A stretch of DNA of 64,000 bases from Mycolicibacterium porcinum (GTDB taxonomy: Bacteria > Actinomycetota > Actinomycetes > Mycobacteriales > Mycobacteriaceae): the NCBI GenBank assembly GCA_001942045.1, contig MSTD01000001.1, positions 103,987-167,986 of the forward strand. Direction: 5' to 3'. How positions within the stretch are numbered: position 1 is the first letter of the stretch; the number at the start of each line of letters is the position of its first letter. The notes under the pieces were generated by a model, which was given only the letters and a program-made list of their open reading frames with translations, was not told the origin of the DNA and made no database searches. Shown piece after piece: positions 36,108 to 47,022 of this stretch. A program made the position numbers and the translations under genes.

Positions 36108-37768
36108 CGGGACTCCCACTGTGCTCTCGTCGGGTCTGCGGCGAAATGACTGCCGCCTTCGGTTGCGGCGTGCACCGGGCGGTTACCACCGAGGCCGGGA
36201 ATCAGCGATTCGCCGCGGTAGCTCACGATGGTCTGCGCCAGGCCCAGTATCAGCACGGCCGTGATGGTAGTGAACCCGACTGTGAGGTCCGTATAGATCA
36301 GTACCCCGGTGGCGCCGCCTGCCACCCAGGCCAGCTGCAGCACCGATTCCGACCGGCCGAACGCCGAGGCCCGCGAGGCCTCCGGCAGGTCGTCCTGCAG
36401 GGACGCGTCCAGTGAGGCCTTCGCGATGGCGCTGGCGGCCGAGGTGACGAGGGTCGCGCCGGCAGCGACCAGGAGGTTTCCGGTCAGTGCAGTGGCCAGG
36501 GCGACGACGGTGACGGCGGCGGCGGCCCGCACCACGAGCTGCGCGGGGTGGCCGAGTTTGAGCCGCGCGGCGGCGATGTTGCCGCCGAAGTTGCCGATCC
36601 CGGCCGCCGCCCCGATCAACCCGAGGATGAGCAGCTGTTCCCAGCCGCTGGCGTCATGGGATTTGGCGACGAATGCCGGGTAGAGGAACAGGAAACCGAC
36701 CATCACCTTGATGGTGCAGTTGCCCCACAGGGCGGTGATGGTGTTGCGGCCCATCGGCTGACGCTCGGCCTTGGGCTTGCCCGGATGCCGGCGCAGCTGA
36801 TCGTGGCCGTCCGATTGACCGTGGTAGCTCAGCGTCGTTGGCACCTCGCCCTCGGTGACCTCGACCCATTTCGGGATCCGCATCGACAGCACCGCGCCGG
36901 CGACGCTGACCGCGGCCACCACGTAGAGCGCCCCGGGCAACTCGGCCACGTTGAACAGGTACTCGGCGCCTGCGGCGATGCCGCCGCCGACCACCGTGCC
37001 GCCGAGCAGGCCGAAAGTGGTCAACCGCGAGTTCACCCGGACCAGGTCGATGGACGGGGGCAGCACGCGCGGGGTCACCGCGCTGCGCAGCACGGAGAAA
37101 GACTTGGACAGCACCATCATTCCGAGCGCACACGGATAGAGCACCCAGGAGGGATAGCTGCCGGTGACGCCGTCGTAGTTGGCGATCAGCACGATGATCA
37201 GCCCGGTGCGCAACGCGAACGACGCGGCCAGCGCCATGCGGCGGCCGTGCTGCAGGCGGTCGAGTGCGGGCCCGATCAGCGGGGCGATCACCGCGAACGG
37301 AGCGATGGTGATCAGCAGGTAGAGCGCGACCTTGCTCTTGGACTCCCCGCTGGCCGCGGCGAAGAACAGAGTGTTGGCCAGGGCGACGGCCATGGCCGCG
37401 TCGACTGCGAAGTTCGCCACCACCGGCCAGGTCAGCGCGGTCAGCCCGGACTTGTCGGCGCCGTCGGCGGTGGCCGCGCGATGCACGAAACCGTACATCC
37501 GCGAACCCATTTCGCGGCTGCGCGCGGCGGCTGCCCGGGTGACGGTGACCCGCTCACCCGCCGCCGACCCGACCCCGCGGGACTGCGCCGCGCCGTCGGG
37601 CGCCGAATACCCGGCGGTGTGCTGCTCGTCGAGCGGCGGCAGCCAGCGGTTGGAGCTGGGCACCGAGTGCCTGCGTGGCCGGCGCGGCGTCTCATCGCTG
37701 GGGTAGTTGGCCATTCCGGGATGTTCCGCGCCGTGGTCGGCCGGCGGCCGCGGCGGGTAGTAGGTCAC
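36104..37768 (-). CDS. MFS-type membrane protein (Rv0876c-like)
   Basis: 554 residues from GTG 37768. A ~110-residue polar, Pro/Arg-rich N-terminal segment precedes about 12 membrane helices with a cytoplasmic loop that includes the charged YHGQSDGHDQLRRHPGKPKAERQ. The length and cytoplasmic tail match Rv0876c. Substrate unknown. Divergent from the DUF3027 gene and coupled to the DUF2771 gene downstream. Confidence 0.85.
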   Translation of the reverse strand: MTYYPPRPPADHGAEHPGMANYPSDETPRRPRRHSVPSSNRWLPPLDEQHTAGYSAPDGAAQSRGVGSAAGERVTVTRAAAARSREMGSRMYGFVHRAATADGADKSGLTALTWPVVANFAVDAAMAVALANTLFFAAASGESKSKVALYLLITIAPFAVIAPLIGPALDRLQHGRRMALAASFALRTGLIIVLIANYDGVTGSYPSWVLYPCALGMMVLSKSFSVLRSAVTPRVLPPSIDLVRVNSRLTTFGLLGGTVVGGGIAAGAEYLFNVAELPGALYVVAAVSVAGAVLSMRIPKWVEVTEGEVPTTLSYHGQSDGHDQLRRHPGKPKAERQPMGRNTITALWGNCTIKVMVGFLFLYPAFVAKSHDASGWEQLLILGLIGAAAGIGNFGGNIAAARLKLGHPAQLVVRAAAAVTVVALATALTGNLLVAAGATLVTSAASAIAKASLDASLQDDLPEASRASAFGRSESVLQLAWVAGGATGVLIYTDLTVGFTTITAVLILGLAQTIVSYRGESLIPGLGGNRPVHAATEGGSHFAADPTRAQWESR

Positions 37769-37846
37769 CCCCTGATTCTCTCTTATCCGGCGTGCCGGCG
37801 GCCGACAGGCGACCGGTGTGGCCCGCGGTCGCCCCGATCAGGCACT

Positions 37847-38650
37847 ATGGAGGCGATGGAAAGCGTGACCGAACCAGCTGAGCAGGCCTGCGAATCCGAC
37901 CGGGAGACCGGGCCGGCGGCACCGTCGCCGGAACAGGAGGCGCTGCTTTCGGGTGCCGCCGAGCAGGCGCGTGCGGCGCTGATCGAGTTCAGCGGCGAGG
38001 GCGCGGTGGGCGAATACCTTGGCGTGAGCATCGAAGACGCCGCCTCAGCCACCCACCGATTCCTGGCTGACCTGCCCGGTTACCGCGGCTGGCAGTGGGC
38101 TGTCGTGGTGGCGGCCTACCCGGGTGCCGATCACGCGACGATCAGCGAGCTAGTCCTGGTTCCGGGGCCGACGGCGCTGCTGGCCCCGCAGTGGGTGCCG
38201 TGGCAGGACCGGATCCGGCCGGGCGATCTCGGGCCGGGCGACCTGCTCGCCCCGCCACCGAATGATCCTCGTCTGGTGCCCGGCTACGTGGCCACCGGTG
38301 ACCCGCTGATCGATGAGGCCCCGCTCGAGCTCGGCCTCGGCCGGCGCCAGGTCCTCAGTGAGTGGGGCCGAGCGCAGGCCGCGCAGCGCTGGCACGACGG
38401 CGACTACGGGCCCGGCTCGGCGATGGCCCGCTCGACGCGCCGGGTCTGCCGCGACTGTGGGTTCTATCTGCCCCTCGGCGGCGCGCTGGGCTCGATGTTC
38501 GGGGTATGCGCGAACGACTTATCGGCCGACGGGCATGTGGTCGAGGCCGAGTACGGCTGCGGGGCTCATTCGGACACGCCGCAGCCTCCGGGCACCGGAT
38601 CACCGATGTACGAGCCGTACGACGACGGCGTGCTCGACACCGCCGAGTGA
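37847..38650 (+). CDS. DUF3027-domain protein (Rv0877-like)
   Basis: About 267 residues from ATG 37847; ATG 37856 is an alternative. The middle contains WQWAVVVAAYPGADHATISELVLVPGP and VPWQDRIRPGDLGPGDLL. A cysteine cluster (CRDCGFYLPL, then GVCANDLSADGHVVEAEYGCGAH) looks like a zinc ribbon. Function unknown. Synteny with Rv0877 is the main support beyond the domain. Confidence 0.82.
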   Translation: MEAMESVTEPAEQACESDRETGPAAPSPEQEALLSGAAEQARAALIEFSGEGAVGEYLGVSIEDAASATHRFLADLPGYRGWQWAVVVAAYPGADHATISELVLVPGPTALLAPQWVPWQDRIRPGDLGPGDLLAPPPNDPRLVPGYVATGDPLIDEAPLELGLGRRQVLSEWGRAQAAQRWHDGDYGPGSAMARSTRRVCRDCGFYLPLGGALGSMFGVCANDLSADGHVVEAEYGCGAHSDTPQPPGTGSPMYEPYDDGVLDTAE

Positions 38651-38662
38651 CGGGATCGGTCA

Positions 38663-39409
38663 CTAGCCGACGCTGTCCCAGAAACGGGTGAGCACTTCCG
38701 CGGCGCGTTCGGGGTCCTGAACCATCCACCAGTGTCCGAGACCTTCGAGCACTTCGGTACGGGCGCCGGCCTGTTCGGCGGCGCGATGCCGCATCTCGGC
38801 CGAACCGATGTAGGGATCCTCGGTAGCCAGCAGCGAGAGTCCGGGCCGCGCCTGCGCACGATCCAGACCGCGCCCGGCTTCGGCCATCGCGGGCTGCCGC
38901 GCCGAGCGATAGAGGGCCAGGATTGCCCGGCCCATGTCCGGCCCCTGGGCCGAGGCGATGGATGTTGCGACGTCGAGGGGTATGTCCAGCGCGGCCATCT
39001 GGGCGGCCCGGTCTGCCACCGACCCGCCCAGCATGGTGTCCACCAGCTGCTCTCCCTCGTCGGGCGTCTGCCACACCTGGGCGAGGTCGTGCCAGGTGTA
39101 GTCCGGATCGAACAGTCCGACGACATCGCTGGCCCAGCTGCGAACGAGTTCGGGGCGATGCATCACGAGGTTCATCACGTGGCCGCCGCCCCAGTCGTGA
39201 CCGAGCAGGTCGACGGGCTCGGCGATGGTTTCGAGTTCGGCTTCGAGCCAGTCCCGGTAGGCGAGGTAGGTGGCCGGGAATCCGTCGGGGAGCGGGGCAC
39301 CGAAGCCGGGCGGCGACAGCCGCGTCACGTCGTCGCGACCGAGCGCTTCGACGAGCGGCCCCCAGATCGCGTCGGTCTCCGGATTGCCGTGCACCAGGAC
39401 GATCGTCAT
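38663..39409 (-). CDS. Alpha/beta hydrolase with an aspartate nucleophile
   Basis: 248 residues. Oxyanion motif HGNP (7-10), nucleophile elbow LGHDWGGG with Asp72, and a late histidine in GLGHWWMVQDP. The Asp nucleophile places it with haloalkane dehalogenases and epoxide hydrolases, not serine esterases. It is short for a full dehalogenase. It ends 12 nt from the DUF3027 stop. Upstream is a ~200-nt gap (39410-39612) in which I see no gene or clear motif. Confidence 0.83.
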   Translation of the reverse strand: MTIVLVHGNPETDAIWGPLVEALGRDDVTRLSPPGFGAPLPDGFPATYLAYRDWLEAELETIAEPVDLLGHDWGGGHVMNLVMHRPELVRSWASDVVGLFDPDYTWHDLAQVWQTPDEGEQLVDTMLGGSVADRAAQMAALDIPLDVATSIASAQGPDMGRAILALYRSARQPAMAEAGRGLDRAQARPGLSLLATEDPYIGSAEMRHRAAEQAGARTEVLEGLGHWWMVQDPERAAEVLTRFWDSVG

Positions 39410-39612
39410 GTAGGCATCCCATCACGCCGCGCCAGTTCAGGGGCGGCGAATGGTTCTTGCCGCGGCTGCGAACCACGTTGGCGGCGACGGTGATTGGCTC
39501 GGACCGGGCAAAGGCGGCGCCTAGAGTAGTCAGCTACCCGAATCGATGCGGGTCACAGGTACTTTCGATGGGAAACAGTCTGAGCGCCAACGAATTCAGT
39601 GCCGGTGCGGGC

Positions 39613-40065
39613 TCAGTTCTCGGCCGCGGCCTTGATCCGCGCCAGCGACGCCTTCATGCCGTCGACCAGTTCGTCCTCGAAGCTGGGCACCCCGCCGAAC
39701 AATGCGCCGACCAGAGCGTTGGAGACCGCGGTGGTGCCGTTTTCGGCATGCCGGGATTCGGTCACCCGGGTGCCGGTGCCGGTCGGTTCCAGTTCGTAGC
39801 TCCAGATGGTGTTGTTGCCTTCCACCAGAAACGCCAGCCGCTTGTTGTCGACCACCTCGGTGAGGCGTGACGTGGTGGGCCAGAACACGAACTTGCGCCG
39901 GTTCAGGTTGAAGGTGCGGGTCCCCGGACGCAGCGGACCGAGGGGCTTCATGTATCTGCACTGTGGGCTCCACTGCGGCATGCGCCTCAGGTCAGAGATC
40001 AGCCCCCACACCTTTTCGACCGGTGCGTCGATGTCGATGGTGGCTTGCAGGAGGGGTGCGGCCAT
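39613..40065 (-). CDS. SRPBCC-family (START-like) protein
   Basis: 150 residues. Typical polyketide-cyclase/dehydrase pattern: [34 protein letters not shown] at the start, [22 protein letters not shown] in the middle, and a C-terminal helix [17 protein letters not shown]. It forms a ligand-binding cavity; ligand unknown. It begins 9 nt after the DUF2530 gene. Confidence 0.85.
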   Translation of the reverse strand: MAAPLLQATIDIDAPVEKVWGLISDLRRMPQWSPQCRYMKPLGPLRPGTRTFNLNRRKFVFWPTTSRLTEVVDNKRLAFLVEGNNTIWSYELEPTGTGTRVTESRHAENGTTAVSNALVGALFGGVPSFEDELVDGMKASLARIKAAAEN

Positions 40066-40074
40066 GGTGTCTCC

Positions 40075-40338
40075 TCAGGTCAATCCGCTTTGTGCACCGC
40101 GGGATCCACGGCGCACGGCACGGCGCTGGATCAGAAAGATGGTCGTGCCGAGAACGCCGATTGCCAGTCCGGCGAGTGTGAACGGTCGCCAGTGTTGCAG
40201 ACCGCTGACGGTGAAGGCCACGATGGTGGCGATGAGCCAGCCGGTGGCGATCACCACGATCACCGGCCACGGTTCGAGCAGCGCGGCGGGCAGGGCCGGC
40301 GGCTGGGGTTCCGGCGCGTGGTTGGTGTCCTCGGTCAT
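40075..40338 (-). CDS. DUF2530 membrane protein (Rv0879c-like)
   Basis: 87 residues with two membrane helices ([21 protein letters not shown] and [19 protein letters not shown]) and a basic C-terminal tail. No function known. Divergent from the MarR gene across 85 nt that hold a small palindrome. Position matches Rv0879c. Confidence 0.83.
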   Translation of the reverse strand: MTEDTNHAPEPQPPALPAALLEPWPVIVVIATGWLIATIVAFTVSGLQHWRPFTLAGLAIGVLGTTIFLIQRRAVRRGSRGAQSGLT

Positions 40339-40393
40339 CGGTGACCAACGTATCCGATGGGGTGGGGATTCATTGGTCTTGGTTTTAGCCCTT

Positions 40394-40412
40394 TACTGCG
40401 TGAGCGTCAGTA
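40394..40412. promoter_or_regulatory. Candidate MarR operator
   Basis: Arms TACTG (40394-40398) and CAGTA (40408-40412) flank a 9-nt spacer, 11 nt upstream of the MarR start at 40424 and between divergent genes. Probably the autoregulatory site. Confidence 0.45.
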
Positions 40413-40423
40413 CTATTTCCGAT

Positions 40424-40855
40424 GTGAAAGATCCGGAGGCGCGTCTCGCGAACGATCTGGCTCTGGCCGTAGTCCGTCTGGCACGTCAATTACGTACGCG
40501 GCGTGCGGAATCCCCGGTTTCACTGACCCAGTTCTCGGCGCTGGCCACGTTGGCCAAGGAAGGCGCGATGACGCCCGGTGCCCTGGCCGTGCGGGAGCGG
40601 GTACGCCCGCCATCGATGACCCGGGTGATCGCCTCACTGGCCGAGTTGGGGCTGGTGGCTCGCGCCGCCCATCCGGTGGACGGCCGCCAGATCGTGGTGT
40701 CGGCCTCGCCGGCCGGGATGACCCTGGTCGAGGCCGAGCGCAAGGCCAGCCAGGAATGGCTCAAGGCGCAGCTGTTGCGGTTGGATCCCGAGGAACGCCA
40801 GACCCTGGTCACCGCGACCGATCTGATGTCGGCGATGGTTTTCGAAGGCGCGTGA
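40424..40855 (+). CDS. MarR-family transcriptional regulator (Rv0880-like)
   Basis: 143 residues from GTG 40424, selected because it follows the palindrome and matches Rv0880; a GTG at 40400 is in frame. Winged [47 protein letters not shown], with wing [13 protein letters not shown]. Its stop overlaps the next gene's GTG. Confidence 0.9.
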   Translation: MKDPEARLANDLALAVVRLARQLRTRRAESPVSLTQFSALATLAKEGAMTPGALAVRERVRPPSMTRVIASLAELGLVARAAHPVDGRQIVVSASPAGMTLVEAERKASQEWLKAQLLRLDPEERQTLVTATDLMSAMVFEGA

Positions 40856-41673
40856 GTCTGCTGCAGGTAATCGATATCGACGATCCAGCCGATTCCCGGT
40901 TGGACGACTTCCGTGATCTCAACAGCGTGGACCGTCGGCCCGATCTGCCCAGCGGCAAGGGGTTGGTGATCGCCGAGGGCGTGCTGGTGGCGCAGCGCAT
41001 GCTGGCCTCCCGGTTCGTGCCGCGGGCGCTGCTGGGCACCGACCGGCGCCTGAGGGAACTGGTCGCCGACCTCGCGGACGTGGACGTGCCGTTCTACCGG
41101 ACCAGTGCCGATGTGATGGCCGCCGCGGTCGGCTTCCACCTCAACCGTGGCGTGCTGGCGTCGGCGTCGCGGGCCCCGGAGTTGTCGGTGGCCGAGGTGA
41201 TTTCCGGCGCGCGCACGGTGGCGGTGCTCGAAGGCGTCAACGACCACGAGAATCTCGGATCGATCTTCCGCAATGCCGCCGGACTCTCCGTCGACGCGGT
41301 GGTGTTCGGCGCGGGATGCGCCGATCCGTTGTACCGGCGGGCCGTGCGGGTGTCGATGGGGCATGCCCTGCTGGTGCCGTTCGCCCGCGCCGCATCCTGG
41401 CCCGGTGATCTGGGGCTGTTGCGGGACAACGGTTTTCGGCTCCTGGCGATGACGCCCGATCCAGCTGCCGCGACGCTGTCGGAGGCGATGTCGCAGCTCG
41501 AGGGCGAGCGGGTGGCGGTCCTGGTCGGCGCCGAGGGGCCGGGCCTGACCGAGCACACCATGCGGGCCAGCGACGTGCGAGTGCGCATCCCGATGTCCCG
41601 TGGCACCGATTCGCTCAATGTCGCCACCGCCGCGGCGCTGGCCTTCTACGAACGTGCCAGGCTCGGGAGCTGA
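40852..41673 (+). CDS. TrmH/SpoU-family RNA methyltransferase (Rv0881-like)
   Basis: 273 residues from GTG 40852, overlapping the MarR stop as GTGA. The SPOUT knot motifs are [32 protein letters not shown] and the closing [22 protein letters not shown]. It 2'-O-methylates rRNA or tRNA ribose; the exact target is not known from sequence. An N-terminal substrate-binding domain occupies ~90 residues. Confidence 0.92.
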   Translation: MSLLQVIDIDDPADSRLDDFRDLNSVDRRPDLPSGKGLVIAEGVLVAQRMLASRFVPRALLGTDRRLRELVADLADVDVPFYRTSADVMAAAVGFHLNRGVLASASRAPELSVAEVISGARTVAVLEGVNDHENLGSIFRNAAGLSVDAVVFGAGCADPLYRRAVRVSMGHALLVPFARAASWPGDLGLLRDNGFRLLAMTPDPAAATLSEAMSQLEGERVAVLVGAEGPGLTEHTMRASDVRVRIPMSRGTDSLNVATAAALAFYERARLGS

Positions 41674-41693
41674 TGTCGCGTTAGATTGACTCC

Positions 41694-41969
41694 GTGACCG
41701 ACGATTCGACGCCGTGGGGGACGGGCCTGACGGTGGCCGCGTTTGTGGCCGCGGTGCTCGGCGCGGCGATCGTGGTCCTCGGCGTCGGGCTGCTGCGGGT
41801 ACACCCGCTGCTGGCGATCGGGCTGAACATGGTCGCCGTCGGCGGCCTGGCGCCCACGGTGTGGGGCTGGCGGCACCGCCCGGTGTGGCGCTGGTTCGTG
41901 CTGGGCTCGGGCGTCGGCGTGGCCGGCGGCTGGCTGGTGCTCCTGGCGATCGGGTTGACCCAGGGCTGA
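41694..41969 (+). CDS. DUF2537 membrane protein (Rv0882-like)
   Basis: 91 residues from GTG 41694. Two or three hydrophobic segments: LTVAAFVAAVLGAAIVVLGVGLL, IGLNMVAVGGLAPTVWGW, and a C-terminal SGVGVAGGWLVLLAIGL. Function unknown. It follows the RNA methyltransferase by 20 nt, likely same operon. Confidence 0.82.
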   Translation: MTDDSTPWGTGLTVAAFVAAVLGAAIVVLGVGLLRVHPLLAIGLNMVAVGGLAPTVWGWRHRPVWRWFVLGSGVGVAGGWLVLLAIGLTQG

Positions 41970-41981
41970 CCGGACCGCGGC

Positions 41982-42893
41982 TCAGGCCACCAGTTCGGCC
42001 GCGGTGTAGTTGGCGTCGAGCAACCCGGCGACGGCTTCGTCGCGACGGAAGGGTCGGCCGTGGAGCGCGAACATCTTTTCGGCCGTCGTGGTTTCGGGTT
42101 GCCAGCCGGTAGCGGTCAGATAGTCCGCCACGGCGTTGCGGTCGCCTTCAAAGATCAGGTCTGACAGGTCGTCCAGCTCCAGACCCTGTTCGCGTTGGTG
42201 CTCGGTGAGCGTCCGGATCCGCTTCTCGGCCAGCTCGGAGTGCCCGGCCATCCAGTCGGTGGCGAGCCGGCTGCCCGGTGCGCTCAGTGCGGTGATGTTG
42301 TCGAACAACCGGTCCTGGGCCTCCGGCGGCAGGTAGCCGAGCAGGCCCTCGGCGATCCACGCGGTCGGGGCCTGCGGGTCGAAGCCATGTGCGCGCAGCG
42401 CGGCGGGCCAGTCGTGGCGCAGGTCGATGCCGATGGCGTGCAACTCCGCGGCCGGGGCGGCACCCAGATCCGCGAGTGCCTGGTCTTTGAACTCGATGAC
42501 GGCCGGCTGATCCAGTTCGAATACGGTCATCCCGGCGGGCCAGGGCAGCCGGTAAGCGCGGGCATCCAGCCCGGAGGCCAGGATGACGGCCTGGCGGATG
42601 CCGGCTTGGACAGCGGTCAGGAAGAAATCGTCGAAGTAGCGGGTGCGGATGGCCATGCCGTCGGCGATCACCTGCGGATCGAGCGGCTCGGCGGCGCCAT
42701 CGGCAACCAGGTCACCCTGGGCCAGGCGGACGTAGTAGTCCACCCCGACCGCGTCGACCAGGGGCCGGGCGTACGGGTCGGAGATCAGCGGGTCGGCGGC
42801 GTTGGAGGCCAGGGCACGGGAGGCAGCGACGCCGGTGGCGGTTGCGCCCACTCCGGTGGCCAGGTCCCAGGTGTCGTTCTCGGTGCGCGGCAT
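41982..42893 (-). CDS. SAM-dependent methyltransferase, mycobacterial TIGR00027/LCMT family
   Basis: 303 residues. N-terminal [21 protein letters not shown], then [13 protein letters not shown], and motif I region [36 protein letters not shown] are hallmarks of this expanded mycobacterial family related to leucine carboxyl methyltransferases. Substrates are largely unknown. A long palindrome overlaps its promoter. Confidence 0.9.
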   Translation of the reverse strand: MPRTENDTWDLATGVGATATGVAASRALASNAADPLISDPYARPLVDAVGVDYYVRLAQGDLVADGAAEPLDPQVIADGMAIRTRYFDDFFLTAVQAGIRQAVILASGLDARAYRLPWPAGMTVFELDQPAVIEFKDQALADLGAAPAAELHAIGIDLRHDWPAALRAHGFDPQAPTAWIAEGLLGYLPPEAQDRLFDNITALSAPGSRLATDWMAGHSELAEKRIRTLTEHQREQGLELDDLSDLIFEGDRNAVADYLTATGWQPETTTAEKMFALHGRPFRRDEAVAGLLDANYTAAELVA

Positions 42894-42911
42894 GACCCCT
42901 CCAGATGTATA

Positions 42912-42946
42912 GCAAGGCTAGTTATTAGCTACTATAACTAACTTGC
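42912..42946. promoter_or_regulatory. Compound palindrome upstream of the methyltransferase
   Basis: Nested arms: TAGTTAT (42919-42925) with ATAACTA (42934-42940), and outer GCAAG (42912-42916) with CTTGC (42942-42946). It is AT-rich in GC-rich surroundings, 18 nt upstream of the methyltransferase ATG. A strong candidate operator/promoter element; regulator unknown. Confidence 0.6.
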
Positions 42947-43050
42947 GCACATGCTGAAGGGTTGCGTGTGCCACATACCGGTTAACTGTGTCTTGTGCAC
43001 AATTTTCGGCGGCTACCGCGGAAAACCGTGCACAAATCGCTCGAAAGCGA

Positions 43051-43866
43051 CTAGGGCTGGGTGCCGGACGACCGCACGCCCAGCAGCACGTCCTCCCAGG
43101 CCGGCACCGCCGGGCGCGCCTTGCGACTGCGCTTGGGTGCCGGGGGAGTGGGTGCAGGCTCCGGTTCGGCCGGTCGGCTGTACTGATCGGGTACCGCGGC
43201 CGGCGTTTCCTGGACCTCGTGGGTGTCGTGGTGGTCGAACAGGTGCGGTACCGCGGCGACGGGACGCAGCGGGCGACCGAAATCGGGGTTGATCAGCTGA
43301 CGGGCCGCGTCGTCCGAGGCGGCGACGGTGCCGCCGTGAGCTCCGGGGCTGTACCGGAAGTGTGCGACGTTGTCCGACCGGCCGGCTTTCCAGGCGAGCT
43401 GCACGGTCCAGCGGCTGTCCTCGTTGCGCCACGCGTCCCAGGCGATGGACTCGGGGTCGAGGCCGCGCGCCACCAGAGCCTGGGTGACGGTTTCCAGCAG
43501 CGTCAGCACCGCGGGTCCGTCGGCCAGCACCGGATGCGCCGCGGTGGCCAGCTCGGCGGCACGGGCGCGCTCCAGCAACACCGGATGGGCGAACCGCTCG
43601 ACCCGCTCGACAGGCACCCCGGCGGCTTCGGCCAACTGCTCGACCGATGCTCCGGCGCGAATCTTTGCCTGAATCTCCTTGGGTCGCAGCACGTTCTGCA
43701 CCTCTACATCGCTGTCGGTCTGATTCGAGGCGACCTTGTCACCACGCATCGCAGCGCGGAGCCGGTCATCGACACGCAAGCTGAACATGTCCTTGGCGGA
43801 GTCGTCGGATTCACAGATGATGCGTCTGCCGTCTACGTTCAAACCAACGACTCTGAGTTCTCGCAT
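43051..43866 (-). CDS. sepH: Septation protein SepH (DUF3071)
   Basis: 271 residues from ATG 43866 (MRELRVVGL). The N-terminal DUF3071 domain contains LNVDGRRIICESDDSAKDMFSLRVDDRLRAA and an HTH-like segment RPKEIQAKIRAGASVEQLAEAAG. The remainder is a Pro-rich disordered linker ending in AWEDVLLGVRSS. In Streptomyces and mycobacteria SepH stimulates FtsZ assembly and cell division. Equivalent to Rv0883c. Confidence 0.92.
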   Translation of the reverse strand: MRELRVVGLNVDGRRIICESDDSAKDMFSLRVDDRLRAAMRGDKVASNQTDSDVEVQNVLRPKEIQAKIRAGASVEQLAEAAGVPVERVERFAHPVLLERARAAELATAAHPVLADGPAVLTLLETVTQALVARGLDPESIAWDAWRNEDSRWTVQLAWKAGRSDNVAHFRYSPGAHGGTVAASDDAARQLINPDFGRPLRPVAAVPHLFDHHDTHEVQETPAAVPDQYSRPAEPEPAPTPPAPKRSRKARPAVPAWEDVLLGVRSSGTQP

Positions 43867-43958
43867 ACCGACCAAACCTCCTGCGCGAACCCTACTGCGT
43901 TATCCGCCCGTTACCGGGCTGACACGCTGGCGGGAGAGCTCCCGAGATGAACCTTTGC

Positions 43959-45853
<1,895 letters not shown>

Positions 45854-45975
45854 GACCGGCTACCTATCGGCAAACTTATGGAATCGGGCATGGACTTTTA
45901 GTCGATACCTGCGGTACCGTTTGTACAACAGGTGGGTAGATGTAAACCTCCGACGAGTATAGAGAGGTCTGCAAC

Positions 45976-46992
45976 ATGGCTCGGACCAAGATGGTCAGGC
46001 GTTGGCGCAAGAACATGGACGTCAGCGATGACACCCAGTACGTCGACATGCTCTCCACGCTGTCCGAGGGATCGGTGCGGCGCAACTTCAACCCGTACAA
46101 GGACATCGAGTGGGATTCGCCGGAGTTCGCGGTGACCCCCAACGATCCGCGCTGGATCCTGCCGGCGACCGACCCGATGGGCGGGCACCCGTGGTACCAG
46201 GCCCAGCCGGTCGAGCGGCAGATCGAGATCGGCATGTGGCGCCAGGCCAACGTCGCCAAGGTCGGCCTGCACTTCGAGAACATCCTGATCCGCGGCCTGA
46301 TGGAGTACTCGTTCTGGGTGCCCAACGGCTCGCCGGAGTACCGCTACTGCTTGCACGAATCCGTTGAGGAGTGCAACCACACCCTGATGTTCCAGGAGAT
46401 GGTGAACCGGATCGGCATGGATGTGCCGGGCATGCCGCGGCTGCTCAAGTGGCTGCAGCCGCTCATCCCGCTGGCCGCCGGCCCGCTGCCGATTCCGTTC
46501 TTCTTCGGCGTCCTCGCCGGTGAGGAGCCCATCGACCACACGCAGAAGAACGTGCTGCGCGAGGGCAAGGCCCTGCACCCGATCATGGAGCGCGTCATGG
46601 CGATTCACGTCGCCGAGGAGGCCCGCCACATCTCGTTCGCGCACCAGTACCTGCACAAGCGGGTGCCGAACCTGCGTCGCCGGCAGCGCTGGATCCTGTC
46701 GCTGTTCGTGCCGCTGACCATGCGCATCCTGTGCTCGGCGATCATCGTGCCGCCGCGCGCGTTCTGGAAGGAATTCGACATCCCGCGCTCGGTGCGCAAG
46801 GAGCTGTTCTTCCGTGCGCCCGAATCGCGCAAGATGCTGCGCGACATGTTCGGCGACGTCCGCATGCTGTGCCACGACACCGGCTTGATGAACCCGATCT
46901 CCAAGCTGATGTGGCGGATCTGCAAGATCGACGGGCCGCCGAGCCGCTACCGGAGCGAGCCGCAGCGCGAGCACCTGGTCTCGGTCGCCTAA
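45976..46992 (+). CDS. AurF-like diiron oxygenase (Rv0885-like)
   Basis: 338 residues from ATG 45976, with AGAGAGG upstream. Ferritin-like diiron ligands appear as ESVEECNHTLMFQEM and VAEEARHISFAHQYLHK, with a further Glu in LHFENILIRGLMEY. The AurF family N-oxygenates aryl amines or performs related oxidations with O2. It is followed 30 nt later by fprB, a likely electron source. The 122-nt upstream gap includes the palindrome TTGTACAA at 45921-45928. Confidence 0.88.
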   Translation: MARTKMVRRWRKNMDVSDDTQYVDMLSTLSEGSVRRNFNPYKDIEWDSPEFAVTPNDPRWILPATDPMGGHPWYQAQPVERQIEIGMWRQANVAKVGLHFENILIRGLMEYSFWVPNGSPEYRYCLHESVEECNHTLMFQEMVNRIGMDVPGMPRLLKWLQPLIPLAAGPLPIPFFFGVLAGEEPIDHTQKNVLREGKALHPIMERVMAIHVAEEARHISFAHQYLHKRVPNLRRRQRWILSLFVPLTMRILCSAIIVPPRAFWKEFDIPRSVRKELFFRAPESRKMLRDMFGDVRMLCHDTGLMNPISKLMWRICKIDGPPSRYRSEPQREHLVSVA

Positions 46993-47022
46993 AACTCGCC
47001 CCGGAGGGTTCTGAGGTCTTTT

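Noticed and set aside
39410..39612. Gene or RNA in the 200-nt gap
   Set aside because: No open frame with support, no tRNA-like fold, no repeat recognised.
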